Assembly (NCBI GenBank): GCA_027483945.1
Contig: JAIXTM010000014.1
Location: forward strand, 62,001-126,000
Length of the DNA stretch: 64,000 nucleotides
Direction: 5' to 3'
Source of the DNA: Hyphomicrobiales bacterium
GTDB lineage: Bacteria > Pseudomonadota > Alphaproteobacteria > Rhizobiales > Beijerinckiaceae
Shown: positions 31,342 through 41,304 of the stretch, in pieces
Numbering within the stretch: position 1 is the stretch's first letter
Layout of the letters: each line of letters begins with the position of its first letter
Translations under genes and position numbers: made by a program
The notes under the pieces: model-generated
Databases searched by the model: none
Told to the model about the DNA's origin: nothing
What the model saw: the letters and a program-made list of their open reading frames with translations, nothing else

Positions 31342-31402
31342 GCAGCGCGGGTGTCACAACCGGCCATGGTTGGATGGGGCAGGCCAGGCCGGCCAACCAC
31401 TG

Positions 31403-32440
31403 TCACCCCAGCGCGAATTCCAGCAGGAGCGTGCGCTGGTAGAAGGCGAAATTGTCGTCCGAGACCAGCGTCAGCACGGTCGTGCCGTCGGCGGCGCGAT
31501 GGACGCCGAGGCCCTCCATATTGTCGATCTCGTAGCCGAGATCGGCCTCTACCAGGACCTCGCCATCCAGGACGGCGCCCGGCCGGATCGCCGCGCCCGC
31601 GATCCGGCGGATCCGCATGCCGACCCGGAACGGCAACATCGCCAGGCGCTCCAGGACGAGGAGGTCGCCGCCCGGCAGGAACGCGGCGTCCGTTGCGGCA
31701 AAGCCGTCCCGGCGGCGTAGCGTGAAGAGGCCCGCCGAAGGGCCGGTCAGGATGAAGCCGGGAATGATCGCGGGATCGTCCCGGTCCTCCTCCGCGAAGC
31801 CGACAAGCGAGCCCGCCAGCGGGCCCTCACCCGCATGGGCGATCGCCTCCAGCCCGCGATTGGACCGCAGGCGCCGCAAGGCCGGAACGACCGACGGGGC
31901 CAGCGCGACCGGACGGGCCCGCGCGGCCGTGCCGGAGCGGCCGAAATCGCCTGACAGCACCTGGTGAACCCGTTCCACGGACAGGTACGCCGTCCCGCCG
32001 GCCATGGTCAGGCCTTCGGTGTCGTAGGCGCGGGTCTCCCGCAGCGGCCGCCCGGTGGCGGAGAGGACCGGTGCCAGGGCCGCGTCAGCGAGGCCGGCGA
32101 GCCGCCCGCCTTCATAGGTCGCGGTGGCGGTGAGCCAGGTCGCATCGTCGGAGAGCGCGACGATGGCGCTCCCGTCCCCCGGCCGGGCTATGGCCGAAAA
32201 TCCGCCGAACCGCTTGTCGGGCGACGTCAGGACGAGGCCGGAACGGAAGGTGAGCGCGCCGAAGCGCCGCCGCTCGGGATTGCGCGGCTCGAAGGCGCGG
32301 ATCGCTGTCGCATCGACACGGATCGCGGCCGAGCCCGCCTCGTCCCGCCCGCGCGGGCGGCCGACGGCGAAGGGAGCGGCGGCGACCGGTGCGGCGAGGG
32401 CGGCCAAGCCGATCAGCGCGCCGCGGCGCGTGATCCTCAT
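31403..32440 (-). CDS. Esterase-like activity of phytase family protein, Tat-exported
   Basis: 345 aa. Starts [21 protein letters not shown], a twin-arginine signal. The body shows features of the phytase-like esterase (PF13449-type) beta-propeller: [53 protein letters not shown] and [25 protein letters not shown]. Substrate unknown; periplasmic. Its ATG overlaps the cobT stop by four bases, so it is probably translated from the cobST message, a conserved arrangement in the order. Confidence 0.88.
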   Translation of the reverse strand: MRITRRGALIGLAALAAPVAAAPFAVGRPRGRDEAGSAAIRVDATAIRAFEPRNPERRRFGALTFRSGLVLTSPDKRFGGFSAIARPGDGSAIVALSDDATWLTATATYEGGRLAGLADAALAPVLSATGRPLRETRAYDTEGLTMAGGTAYLSVERVHQVLSGDFGRSGTAARARPVALAPSVVPALRRLRSNRGLEAIAHAGEGPLAGSLVGFAEEDRDDPAIIPGFILTGPSAGLFTLRRRDGFAATDAAFLPGGDLLVLERLAMLPFRVGMRIRRIAGAAIRPGAVLDGEVLVEADLGYEIDNMEGLGVHRAADGTTVLTLVSDDNFAFYQRTLLLEFALG

Positions 32441-34332
32441 GCCGCGCGGCGTCCCCGGCGGGACCCGGTGCCGCCATCCTCCTCGAAGAGCTCCGCGAGC
32501 TTCTCGGTCATGACGCCGCCGAGCTCTTCCGCATCCACGATGGTGACGGCGCGGCGGTAATAGCGCGTGACGTCGTGGCCGATGCCGATGGCGAGCAGTT
32601 CCACCGGCGAGCGCTGCTCGATCTCGGCGATCATGTGCCGCAGGTGCTTCTCCAGGTAATTGCCCGGATTGACCGAGAGCGTCGCATCGTCGACGGGCGC
32701 TCCGTCCGAGATCACCATCATGATGCGCCGCTGCTCGGGGCGCGCCATCAGCCGGCGATAGGCCCAGTCCAGCGCCTCGCCGTCGATGTTCTCCTTCAGC
32801 AGCCCCTCGCGCATCATCAGGCCGAGATTCTTGCGCGCGCGCCGCCAGGGCGCGTCGGCGGCCTTGTAGACGATGTGCCGCAGGTCGTTGAGCCGGCCGG
32901 GACTGGGCTGCTTGCCGGCCTGCAGCCAGGCTTCCCGCGACTGCCCGCCCTTCCACGCCTTGGTGGTGAAGCCGAGGATCTCGACCTTGACGCCGCAGCG
33001 CTCCAGCGTGCGGGCGAGGATGTCGGCGCAGGTGGCCGCCACGGTGATCGGTCGGCCGCGCATGGAGCCGGAATTGTCGATCAGCAGCGTCACCACCGTG
33101 TCGCGGAAATTGGTGTCCTTCTCCCGCTTGAACGAGAGCGGCTGGAACGGGTCCATGACGATGCGGGTGAGGCGCGCCGGATCAAGCGCGCCCTCCTCCA
33201 GGTCGAACTCCCAAGACCGGTTCTGCTGCGCCATCAGCCGACGCTGCAGCCGGTTGGCGAGGCGCGCCACGACGCCCTGCAGGTTGGCGAGCTGCTTGTC
33301 GAGATAGGCGCGCAGGCGCGTCAGTTCCTCGGCGTCGCAGAGCTCGTCGGCGGAGATCTCCTCGTCGAACTTCGTGGTGTAGGGCTTGTAGTCCGGGCCC
33401 GTCCGGTCGATGCCGCGCTGGGGCGGCGGGCGCCTCGCCTCGCCGGCATCCTCGGCCTGCGAATCGTCCGATTCCTCGGGCATCTCGCCGGTGGGCGCGT
33501 CGGCGGATTCCTCGGCGCCCTCCTCCATGTCCTCGCTGGCATCGTCGGAGACCTCGACCTCGGCCTGGTCGCCCTTGGATTGCTGCTCGCTCTCCCCGTC
33601 CTGCGGGTTCTCCGCCGGGCCGGGCTCGTCCTCGGCGTCGCTGTCGTCCTCGTTGTCGTCGGGATCGAACTGGCCCTCGTCGGCCATGTCCAGCGCGGCA
33701 AGAAGGTCGCGGACGCCGCGGGCGAAGGCGCGCTGGTCCTCGATGTCGCGCGCCAGCCGGTCGAGGTCGGCCCCGGCCTTGTCCTCCACGAAATCCCGCC
33801 ACAGGTCGACCAGCCGGGCCGCCGACTTGGGCGGGCGCTCGCCCGTCAGCCGCTCGCGGACCATGAGCGCGACGGCGTCCTCCAGCGGCGCGTCCGCCCG
33901 GTCTGTAATGGCCTCGTATTTGGCGCCTCGGTGGTACCGGTCCTCGATCATCGCCGAGAGGTTGCGCTTGACCCCGCTCATGCGCCGGGCGCCGATCGCC
34001 TCCACGCGCGCCTGCTCCACCGCGTCGAACACGGCACGGGCGGCGAGGTTCTCCGGGCCCATCTTCCGGTGCACGGCGCTGTCGTGGCACGCCAGCCGCA
34101 GCGCCATGGAATCGGCCTGGCCGCGCAGGATGGCAATGTCGTTCGGCGTCAGCTTGCGCGGCGGCTCCGGCAGCCGCGCCTTGTCCGGCAGCAAGGCCGG
34201 CCGGTCCGCCGCGAAGGCGACGTCGAGGTCGGGCTTGCGCGCGATCGCCCGCAACGCGCCCGCCACCGCCCGCTTCAGCGGCTCGGCGGGCGCTTCCTTG
34301 GGGCTCGCGGGCTTGCGGTTGGAGATGGACAC
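32437..34332 (-). CDS. cobT: Cobaltochelatase subunit CobT
   Basis: 631 aa. Part of the CobNST chelatase that inserts cobalt into hydrogenobyrinate a,c-diamide in aerobic B12 synthesis. The C-terminal von Willebrand-type domain has the metal motif DNSGSMRG and [13 protein letters not shown]. The middle, about 220-320, is a highly acidic linker ([20 protein letters not shown]) typical of CobT. Start is GTG 34332 ([15 protein letters not shown]). CobS lies 20 bases upstream; CobN is not in the window. Confidence 0.95.
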   Translation of the reverse strand: MSISNRKPASPKEAPAEPLKRAVAGALRAIARKPDLDVAFAADRPALLPDKARLPEPPRKLTPNDIAILRGQADSMALRLACHDSAVHRKMGPENLAARAVFDAVEQARVEAIGARRMSGVKRNLSAMIEDRYHRGAKYEAITDRADAPLEDAVALMVRERLTGERPPKSAARLVDLWRDFVEDKAGADLDRLARDIEDQRAFARGVRDLLAALDMADEGQFDPDDNEDDSDAEDEPGPAENPQDGESEQQSKGDQAEVEVSDDASEDMEEGAEESADAPTGEMPEESDDSQAEDAGEARRPPPQRGIDRTGPDYKPYTTKFDEEISADELCDAEELTRLRAYLDKQLANLQGVVARLANRLQRRLMAQQNRSWEFDLEEGALDPARLTRIVMDPFQPLSFKREKDTNFRDTVVTLLIDNSGSMRGRPITVAATCADILARTLERCGVKVEILGFTTKAWKGGQSREAWLQAGKQPSPGRLNDLRHIVYKAADAPWRRARKNLGLMMREGLLKENIDGEALDWAYRRLMARPEQRRIMMVISDGAPVDDATLSVNPGNYLEKHLRHMIAEIEQRSPVELLAIGIGHDVTRYYRRAVTIVDAEELGGVMTEKLAELFEEDGGTGSRRGRRAA

Positions 34333-34352
34333 GCGGCCTCCGGCGTCCGGGC

Positions 34353-35342
34353 TTAGCTCATCACCACGTTGACGGCGCTTTCCGGCAGCTCCTTGCCGAA
34401 GCAGCGCTGGTAGAACTCGGCGACCAGGGTCCGCTCCAGCTCGTCGCACTTGTTCAGGAAGGTGATCCGGAACGCGAAGCCGATATCGCCGAAGATCTCG
34501 GCATTCTCGGCCCAGGTGATGACGGTGCGCGGGCTCATGACGGTCGACAGGTCGCCGTTCATGAAGGCGTTGCGGGTCAGGTCCGCGACGCGGACCATCT
34601 TGCTCACCGTGTCGCGGCCGCCTTCCTTCGTCTGGAAGTGGCGGGCCTTCGCGAAGACGATGTCCACCTCCTTGTCATGCGGCAGGTAGTTCAGCGTCGT
34701 CACGATCGACCAGCGGTCCATCTGGCCCTGGTTGATCTGCTGGGTGCCGTGATAGAGGCCCGACGTGTCGCCGAGGCCCACCGTATTGGCCGTGGCGAAG
34801 AGCCGGAAGGCCGGATGCGGCCGGATCACGCGCTTCTGGTCGAGCAGCGTCAGCTTGCCGGACTGCTCCAGGATGCGCTGGATCACGAACATCACGTCCG
34901 GCCGGCCGGCGTCGTACTCGTCGAAGCACAGGGCGACGTTGTTCTGCAGCGCCCAGGGCAGGATGCCGTCCTGGAACTCGGTGACCTGCTTGCCCTCCTT
35001 CAGCACGATCGCGTCCTTGCCGACGAGGTCTATGCGGGAGACGTGGCTGTCCAGGTTCACGCGCACGCAGGGCCAGTTCAGCCGCGCCGCCACCTGCTCG
35101 ATATGGGTCGATTTGCCGGTGCCGTGATAGCCCGTGATCATCACGCGGCGGTTGAAGGCGAAGCCCGCGAGGATCGCGAGCGTCGTCTCCCGGTCGAACA
35201 GGTAGTCCGGATCGAGGTCGGGGACGTGGGGATCGGTCTCCGAATAGGCGGGCACCTCGAGATCGGTGTCGATCCCGAAGACCTGCCGGGCCGAGACCTT
35301 CAGGTCGGGAAGGCCGGCGGCCATGTCTTTCGTCGCGAGCAT
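34353..35342 (-). CDS. cobS: Cobaltochelatase subunit CobS (AAA+)
   Basis: 329 aa AAA+ ATPase partner of CobT. Walker A is GYHGTGKST, Walker B CFDEYDAG. The N-terminal [20 protein letters not shown] and the end [15 protein letters not shown] are characteristic of CobS. Start at ATG 35342 is standard for the family. Energises cobalt insertion together with CobT. Confidence 0.97.
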   Translation of the reverse strand: MLATKDMAAGLPDLKVSARQVFGIDTDLEVPAYSETDPHVPDLDPDYLFDRETTLAILAGFAFNRRVMITGYHGTGKSTHIEQVAARLNWPCVRVNLDSHVSRIDLVGKDAIVLKEGKQVTEFQDGILPWALQNNVALCFDEYDAGRPDVMFVIQRILEQSGKLTLLDQKRVIRPHPAFRLFATANTVGLGDTSGLYHGTQQINQGQMDRWSIVTTLNYLPHDKEVDIVFAKARHFQTKEGGRDTVSKMVRVADLTRNAFMNGDLSTVMSPRTVITWAENAEIFGDIGFAFRITFLNKCDELERTLVAEFYQRCFGKELPESAVNVVMS

Positions 35343-35497
35343 CGGGGCCTCTTGCGACGGCGCGCGGCGGCGTGCCGTCCTTACCATTTGCAAACGCTGC
35401 GGGCTGCAATCGTTCCGTCTTACAGAGGCGAAGGAGGCGAGGCAATTTGTCTGCGCGCAGACCTGCCCCGCGCCGTTTCGCCGCGCAGGTCCAGGTC

Positions 35498-36121
35498 TCA
35501 GACGAACTTGGCCGTTTTCAGCGTGCCATAGGCCCGGATGATCTCCTGGAGCCGCGCCTCGAAGCTGCGGTCGCCGCCATTGGCGTCAGGATGGAAACGC
35601 TTCACCAGCGTCTTGTAGGTCGTCTTGATCTTCTCCGGCTCCGCGTTCTCCTCGAGCCCGAGCGTCTCGAAGGCGGCCTTGACCCGCGGCGGCAGGTGGC
35701 GGCGCGGCGCCTCGGCGCGGCGGGCCGGGCGGGCCATGCGGTCGAACAGGCCGAACGGATCGACATAGGCCGGGTCGGCGCCCTCTTCCGGCTCGCCGGC
35801 GGCACCGGTGCGCGCGCGGCCCGAGGCATTGACGCCCATGGACCAGGTCGGCCGGTGACCGATCACCGCGTCCTTCTGGTAGGCGGCGACCTCCTCGTCG
35901 TTCATGCCGGCGAAGTAATTGTACGAGGCGTTGTATTCCCGCACATGGTCCAGGCAGAACTGGAGGTAGCGCCCCTCGTTGCCGCGGCCCATCGGCGCGC
36001 GGAACGGCCCCGGCAGGGCGCAGCCCGGATGCTGGCACCGCGGCTGCACCTCGTCCTCGCGCGGCTCCTCCGCCTGAGGCTTGATGCGGATGCGGTCGAA
36101 GAGGCGCGAGTTGTAGTTCAT
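35498..36121 (-). CDS. J-domain (DnaJ-like) protein with C-terminal J domain
   Basis: 207 aa. The C-terminal 65 residues are a J domain ([54 protein letters not shown]) with the HPD motif. The N-terminal half has Cys-containing [10 protein letters not shown] and [19 protein letters not shown], conserved in alphaproteobacterial homologues located beside cobS. Probably a specialised Hsp70 co-chaperone. Divergent from bolA. Confidence 0.9.
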   Translation of the reverse strand: MNYNSRLFDRIRIKPQAEEPREDEVQPRCQHPGCALPGPFRAPMGRGNEGRYLQFCLDHVREYNASYNYFAGMNDEEVAAYQKDAVIGHRPTWSMGVNASGRARTGAAGEPEEGADPAYVDPFGLFDRMARPARRAEAPRRHLPPRVKAAFETLGLEENAEPEKIKTTYKTLVKRFHPDANGGDRSFEARLQEIIRAYGTLKTAKFV

Positions 36122-36173
36122 CGCATCCTGATTATGTGGTGATGGCCCGTCCATGCAACGCCCCGATGACGTC

Positions 36174-36446
36174 ATGCCTCACGACGACACGATCAAATCC
36201 CTGATCGAGCACCGCCTGACCGAGACCTTCGCGCCGCAGGCGCTGCAGGTGATCGACGAATCGCACCACCATCATGGCCATGCCGGATGGCGGGAGGGTG
36301 GCGAGACGCATTTCCGCGTCCGCATCGCGGCCGAGGCCTTCCGCGGCCTGACGCGGGTGGACATGCACCGGCGCATCAACGGCGCGCTGAAAGAGGCTTT
36401 CGACCGGGGGCTTCACGCCCTCGCCATCGAGGCGAAGGCGCCGTAG
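36174..36446 (+). CDS. bolA: BolA-family protein
   Basis: 90 aa from ATG 36174 (an in-frame ATG at 36153 would add seven residues). The core QVIDESHHHHGHAGWREGGETHFRVRI, then FRGLTRVDMHRRINGAL, is BolA. BolA proteins pair with monothiol glutaredoxins in iron-sulfur and redox control. The His-rich loop here (HHHHGH) has one more His than most. No strong Shine-Dalgarno before either start. Confidence 0.92.
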   Translation: MPHDDTIKSLIEHRLTETFAPQALQVIDESHHHHGHAGWREGGETHFRVRIAAEAFRGLTRVDMHRRINGALKEAFDRGLHALAIEAKAP

Positions 36447-36457
36447 GGCCGCCCGGT

Positions 36458-38137
36458 TCACGCTTCCAGCAGGCGCCGGGCGATGACCTGCGCCTGGATT
36501 TCCGCCGCGCCCTCGAAGATCGAGAGGATGCGCGCGTCGCACAGCACGCGGCTGATCGCGTATTCCAGCGCGAAGCCGTTGCCGCCATGGATCTGGAGCG
36601 CGTTGTCGGCGGCCGCCCAGGCGGCGCGCGCCGCCAGCAGCTTGGCCATGCCGGCCTCCATGTCGCAGCGCCGCCCCTCGTCCTTGGCGCGGCCGGCGAA
36701 ATAGGTGAGCTGGCGCGCCATATGGAGTTCGGCCGCCATCAGGGCGATCTTGTCCGACACGCGCGGATAGGCGATCAGCGGCTTGCCGAACTGCACGCGC
36801 TCCTGCGCATATCGCAGGGCGAGGTCCAAGGCCGACTGGGCGACGCCCACCGCCCGCGCCGCCGTCTGGATCCGCGCCGCCTCGAAGGTCTGCATCAGCT
36901 GGTAGAAGCCCTGCCCCTCGACGCCGCCGAGCAGGTTGGCGGCCGGCACGGCGAAACCGTCGAAGGACAGTTCGTATTCCTTCATGCCGCGATAGCCGAG
37001 CACCTCGATCTCGCCGCCGGTCAGGCCCTCCACCGGGAACGGATCGGCGTCGGTGCCGCGCGGCTTCTCCGCCAGGAGGATCGACAGGCCCTTGTGGCCG
37101 GGCTCCGCCGGATTGGTCCTGACCAGCATGGTCATGAGGTCGGCCCGGACCGGATGGGTGATCCAGGTCTTGTTGCCTGAGACGCGGTAGGCCTCGCCCT
37201 CGCGCACCGCGCGGGTCTTGAGCGAGGCGAGGTCCGATCCCGTGTTCGGCTCGGTGAAGACCGCGGTCGGCAGGATCTCGCCCGAGGCGATGGCCGGCAG
37301 GTACCGCGCCTTCTGCTCGTCCGTGCCGCCGCACAGGATGAGCTCGGCGGCGATCTCGGACCGCGTCCCGAGAGAGCCGACCCCGATATAGGCCCGCGAC
37401 AGTTCCTCGGAGACGACGCACATCGAGACCTTGGACAGGCCGAGCCCGCCATATTCTTCCGGGATCGTCAGCCCGAAGACGCCGAGCTCGGCCATCTTCG
37501 CGATGACCTCCAGCGGGATGTAGGCGTTGTTCCGGTGCCAGTCATGGGCATGTGGCGCCACCTCGGCCGCTGCGAATCTCGCCATCTCGCCGCGGATCGC
37601 CTCCAGCGTCTCGTCGAGGCCGCTATCGCCGACGATCTCGCCGGGCCGCTCGGCGATGCGGGCCGCAAGGCGCGCCCGGGTCGCCGCGTCGTTGCCGGCG
37701 ATGAGGGCCTCCACCGAGGCGGTGCGCGCCTCGTCGATCTCGTCGTCCGTGAGGCCGAGCTCGGGCAGGCGCACGAACTCGCTCTGGCTCATGGGGATGC
37801 CGCCGAAGACCTGGGCGAGGTAGTCGCCGGCCCCGACGCGGGCCAGGAGGTCCTCGGTCTCGCCGAACCGGCCCTCGCCCGCCAGCCGATCGCCATAGGC
37901 GGCGAGCTCGGCGAGCGCATTGGCATAGGTCGCGAGCCAGGCGAGGCCGTGGGCGGCATGCTGCTCGCGCTCCAGCGCCTCCGCCGAGACCCGCCCGCCG
38001 GACGAGACGCGGGACGCCAGGTGATCGCGGGCCCGGGCGACGAGGCCGGCCACGGCTTCAGCAGCGGCTGCGAGGTCCGCGGGCAGGGCGGCGCGCGGCG
38101 CGGACGATGTCTCGGCCTTCCTGAGGGTCGCTGTCAT
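36458..38137 (-). CDS. mcd: (2S)-methylsuccinyl-CoA dehydrogenase (ethylmalonyl-CoA pathway)
   Basis: 559-aa acyl-CoA dehydrogenase. The last 380 residues are the flavin enzyme core (VFGLTIPEEYGGLGLS, AVFTEPNTGSDLASLKTRAV and GNGFALEYAISRVLCDARI). The extra N-terminal 150 to 170 residues are typical of methylsuccinyl-CoA dehydrogenase rather than ordinary ACADs. The location near ccr and ecm supports that it oxidises methylsuccinyl-CoA to mesaconyl-CoA. An unrelated long-chain ACAD is the alternative. Strong RBS GGAGGACG before ATG 38137. Confidence 0.88.
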   Translation of the reverse strand: MTATLRKAETSSAPRAALPADLAAAAEAVAGLVARARDHLASRVSSGGRVSAEALEREQHAAHGLAWLATYANALAELAAYGDRLAGEGRFGETEDLLARVGAGDYLAQVFGGIPMSQSEFVRLPELGLTDDEIDEARTASVEALIAGNDAATRARLAARIAERPGEIVGDSGLDETLEAIRGEMARFAAAEVAPHAHDWHRNNAYIPLEVIAKMAELGVFGLTIPEEYGGLGLSKVSMCVVSEELSRAYIGVGSLGTRSEIAAELILCGGTDEQKARYLPAIASGEILPTAVFTEPNTGSDLASLKTRAVREGEAYRVSGNKTWITHPVRADLMTMLVRTNPAEPGHKGLSILLAEKPRGTDADPFPVEGLTGGEIEVLGYRGMKEYELSFDGFAVPAANLLGGVEGQGFYQLMQTFEAARIQTAARAVGVAQSALDLALRYAQERVQFGKPLIAYPRVSDKIALMAAELHMARQLTYFAGRAKDEGRRCDMEAGMAKLLAARAAWAAADNALQIHGGNGFALEYAISRVLCDARILSIFEGAAEIQAQVIARRLLEA

Positions 38138-38229
38138 GGTCGTCCTCCGGCTGTTGTGCGACGCAGCATAGCAAGCGTCGCCCCGCCGCCAACCGCGCCT
38201 TTCGCTCAACAGCCGAAAGGCGGACAGGT

Positions 38230-39111
38230 TCAGGACCGGTTGGCGAGCGCGACGCCGAGCGCCGTGACGCCCATCCCCGCGACCTGCAGCAGGGTCAGCG
38301 TCTCGCCGAAGAAGAGATAGGCCATGAGGGCCGCCGTCGGCGGCACGAGATAGACCAGCGTCGCCGCCTTTGACACCGCGCCGCGCCGGATCAGCAGAAG
38401 CAGGAGCGCGATGGCGCCGATCGAAAGCGCCAGGACGGACCAGGCCATGGTCAGGACCAGCGTGGTGTTCCAGTCCACCCGCATCTCCTCCAGCAGGAAG
38501 GCGGCGGGCAGGGTCACGGCGAAGGCGCCGGCATATTGCAGGACGGTGACCGTCCGCAGGTCAGCGGCCTGGATGTAGCGCTTCTGGTAGAAGGTCGACG
38601 CCGTCACCGAGACCATCGCGATGACGTTGACCGCGAGCGGCGCGGCAAGGCCGCTGGCGAACAGCCCCATGGCGAGCTTGGGCGCCAGCACCATGAGGAT
38701 GCCGCCGAAGCCGAGCGCGATGCCGAGCCATTGGCGCGGGAAGATCCGCTCGCCCACGATGGCGGGAGCGAGCAGCGCGGTCAGGATCGGCTGGAGCGCC
38801 GCGATCAGGGCCGAGATGCCGGCGGGCAGGCCATGGGCGATGGCCCACCATACGCCGCCCAGATAGATGCCGTGCAGGAGCACGCCGGACAGGAGGCCGT
38901 GGGCGATGCTGGACCGGGTCGTCGGCCAGCGCGCCCCGGACAGGACCGCGAAGCCCGCGATGACGATCCCCGCCAGCACGTAGCGCAGCGACAGGAAGGT
39001 CAGCGGGTCGGCGTGCGGCGCGGCGAAGCGCGCCACGATCCAGCCCGTGGACCAGATCAGCACGAAGACCACCGGCATGAGCCGGAGAAGGGCGGGATTG
39101 TCGGTGGGCAT
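38230..39111 (-). CDS. DMT-family (EamA) permease
   Basis: 293 aa with about ten transmembrane helices in two EamA halves. RFAAPHADPLTFLSLRYVLAG and LPAGISALIAALQPILTALLAPAIVGERI are typical motifs. Substrate unknown, likely metabolite efflux. ATG 39111 (MPTDNPALLRL) is preferred over upstream in-frame starts, which give a charged non-membrane extension. Upstream of and codirectional with mcd, about 92 bases away. Confidence 0.88.
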   Translation of the reverse strand: MPTDNPALLRLMPVVFVLIWSTGWIVARFAAPHADPLTFLSLRYVLAGIVIAGFAVLSGARWPTTRSSIAHGLLSGVLLHGIYLGGVWWAIAHGLPAGISALIAALQPILTALLAPAIVGERIFPRQWLGIALGFGGILMVLAPKLAMGLFASGLAAPLAVNVIAMVSVTASTFYQKRYIQAADLRTVTVLQYAGAFAVTLPAAFLLEEMRVDWNTTLVLTMAWSVLALSIGAIALLLLLIRRGAVSKAATLVYLVPPTAALMAYLFFGETLTLLQVAGMGVTALGVALANRS

Positions 39112-39275
39112 GGGGCGATCCGAAAGCGTGTCCGGGCATAGCCGAACCGCGGGCCGAGCGAAATGCGCCTCGCTCCCAGCCGGTATGGGCATCGGCGGCG
39201 AGGGCACGCCAGCCGCGTGTCCTGCTGCCGCTGCGCTGCCTTGATCCGGCCATCAAGCGGCCTTACGCGGCCCTG

Positions 39276-39887
39276 ATGGACGCCCGATCCCTGCCTTGCG
39301 CCGCAGCTCTGCTCGTGGCCGCCGCTCTCGCCTCCCCGGCTTTCGCCATGGGCGTGTCGACGCCGGTGCCGCCGCCCCGTCCGTTCGACCTGCCCGCGAG
39401 CCGCGTCGAACTCCCCGTCGCCCCCGCGCCGGTCGCGGTCGCGGCGGTCGCGCCTCCGGCGGCGCAGCCTTCGGTGCCGGGACAGGCGCCCGCCGCCGCC
39501 CCCGTCATCGCCGCCGGGCCGGAGCATATGCGGGCGCTCATCGCGTCCCATGCCCGCGCCAACGACGTGCCGGAGCTCCTGGTGCACCGCGTGATCCAGC
39601 GCGAGAGCCGATACAACCCCCGTGCCGTGGGCAGCGGCGGCGCGCTCGGGCTGATGCAGATCAAGCTCGCGACCGCCCGGCGCCTCGGCTACAAGGGCGA
39701 CGCGGAAGGCCTGCTCGATGCCGACCAGAACATGCGCTACGCGGTGAAGTACCTCGCGGGCGCCTACAGGGTCGCCGACCGCAACCATGACCGCGCCGTC
39801 GCCTATTACGCGGCCGGCTACTATTATCAGGCCAAGGCCAAGCGCATGCTCTGGGTCTACGACCCGGTGAACGTGGCGGCGCGCTAG
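39276..39887 (+). CDS. Lytic transglycosylase (SLT family)
   Basis: 203 aa, signal peptide at 1-24, Ala/Pro-rich linker to about 80, then the catalytic domain: VIQRESRYNPRAVGSGGALGLMQIKLATARRLGY. Catalytic Glu lies in QRESRYNP. It cuts peptidoglycan glycan strands in the periplasm. Tyr-rich end (VAYYAAGYYYQAK) is normal for a small SLT. Confidence 0.92.
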   Translation: MDARSLPCAAALLVAAALASPAFAMGVSTPVPPPRPFDLPASRVELPVAPAPVAVAAVAPPAAQPSVPGQAPAAAPVIAAGPEHMRALIASHARANDVPELLVHRVIQRESRYNPRAVGSGGALGLMQIKLATARRLGYKGDAEGLLDADQNMRYAVKYLAGAYRVADRNHDRAVAYYAAGYYYQAKAKRMLWVYDPVNVAAR

Positions 39888-39976
39888 GAGCGCCGGAGCT
39901 TGCGCGCCGGCGGCGGCTGGCCGACAGTCGGGCTCCGCGGCCGATCCGGCGCCGCCTGGAACGCGTATCCATCCGC

Positions 39977-40861
39977 ATGGCGGCCCCAGACAACTCGGTC
40001 ACGGCCCGGACGGGCCGGTTCCTGAAGGCGCTCGGCGCCGCGCTCAACGGCTTCCTCATCCATGACGGCTGGGCCATCGCGAGCCATATCGCGCTCTCGG
40101 TCCTGATGTCGCTGTTCCCCTTCCTCATCGTCGTGACCGCACTCGCGGGCTTTGCCGGCTCGACCAACCTCGCCGACGAGGTGGCGACGCTTCTCCTGGA
40201 GGCGTGGCCGGCGGAGGTGGCGAACCCGATTTCCCGCGAGATCGGCACCGTGCTCACCGTGCGCCGCACCGACGCGCTCACCGTCGGCGCGATCTTCGCG
40301 CTCTACTTCGCCTCCAGCGGCGTCGAGGCGCTGCGGATCGGGCTCAACCGCGCCTACGAGGTCGTGGACTGGCGCTCCTGGTGGCTGCTGCGGCTGGAAT
40401 CCATCGCCTATGTCGTCATCGGCGCGGGCGTCCTGCTGGTCTTCGCCGTGCTGATCGTGCTGGGGCCGCTCGCCTGGCGCACCGCGATCCGCTGGGTGCC
40501 GGCGGCGGCGCCCTTCGAGCTCACGGTCGGCATCCTGCGGCTGGCGACGACGACGATCATCATCGTCGCAGCCCTCACCCTGGCGCACAAGTTCCTGCCG
40601 GCGGGGCGTCGCCGATGGCGGGCGATCTGGCCCGGCATCGTGTTCACGCTGTTCTTCTGGCTGGTGGGCGGCGTCGCCTTCGGCCGCTATCTCGACAGCT
40701 TCGCCGACGCCTATGTCTCCACCTATGCCGGTCTGGCGGCGGCGATGATCGCGCTTATCTTCCTCTACACGCTCTCCGCCATCTTCCTGGTCGGCGGCGA
40801 GCTCAACGCGGCCCTGGCCCAGGCCAGGGGCGAGACCCCGAACGAGAGGACGACATCATGA
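39977..40861 (+). CDS. YihY/virulence factor BrkB family membrane protein
   Basis: 294 aa integral membrane protein with six predicted helices. Conserved FALYFASSGVEALRIGLNRAYEV, then FTLFFWLVGGVAFGRYLDSFADAYVSTYAGLAAAMIALIFLYTLSAIFLVGGELNA, match the YihY/BrkB family. Function unknown (historically linked to serum resistance or RNase BN by mistake). Overlaps the next gene by four bases. Confidence 0.92.
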   Translation: MAAPDNSVTARTGRFLKALGAALNGFLIHDGWAIASHIALSVLMSLFPFLIVVTALAGFAGSTNLADEVATLLLEAWPAEVANPISREIGTVLTVRRTDALTVGAIFALYFASSGVEALRIGLNRAYEVVDWRSWWLLRLESIAYVVIGAGVLLVFAVLIVLGPLAWRTAIRWVPAAAPFELTVGILRLATTTIIIVAALTLAHKFLPAGRRRWRAIWPGIVFTLFFWLVGGVAFGRYLDSFADAYVSTYAGLAAAMIALIFLYTLSAIFLVGGELNAALAQARGETPNERTTS

Positions 40862-41280
40862 AGCGCAGCGCGAGCGCCGTCTGGAACGGCTCCGGCAAGG
40901 AAGGCACCGGTTCGCTCACCACCGAGAGCGGGACGCTTTCCGGCACGCCCTATTCCTTCAAGAAGCGCTTCGGCGACGAGAAGGGGACCAACCCCGAGGA
41001 GCTGATCGCTGTTGCCCATGCGGGCTGCTTCTCCATGGCGCTGGCCTTCGCGCTGTCCGGCGCCGGTCATGAGCCCTCGAGCATCGAGACCAAGGCGGAC
41101 CTGTCCATGGAACAGCAGGGCGGCGGCTTCACGATCACCGCCGTCCACCTGACGACGAAGGTCTCCGCCCCCGGCCTCGACGAGGCCAAGTTCCAGGAGA
41201 TCGCCAAGGGCGCCAAGGAGAATTGCCCGGTCTCCAAGGTGCTCAACGCGACCATCACGATGGACGCGACGCTCGGCTGA
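40858..41280 (+). CDS. osmC: OsmC-family peroxide-detoxifying protein
   Basis: 140 aa. The redox cysteines occur in VAHAGCFSMAL and KENCPVSKVL, and the N-terminal SAVWNGSGKEGTGSLTTESG is typical of OsmC. It reduces organic hydroperoxides using lipoyl or thiol donors. Overlaps the YihY gene at ATGA, so coexpressed. Confidence 0.94.
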   Translation: MKRSASAVWNGSGKEGTGSLTTESGTLSGTPYSFKKRFGDEKGTNPEELIAVAHAGCFSMALAFALSGAGHEPSSIETKADLSMEQQGGGFTITAVHLTTKVSAPGLDEAKFQEIAKGAKENCPVSKVLNATITMDATLG

Positions 41281-41304
41281 TTGCGGCCGGAACGAACGGC
41301 GGCG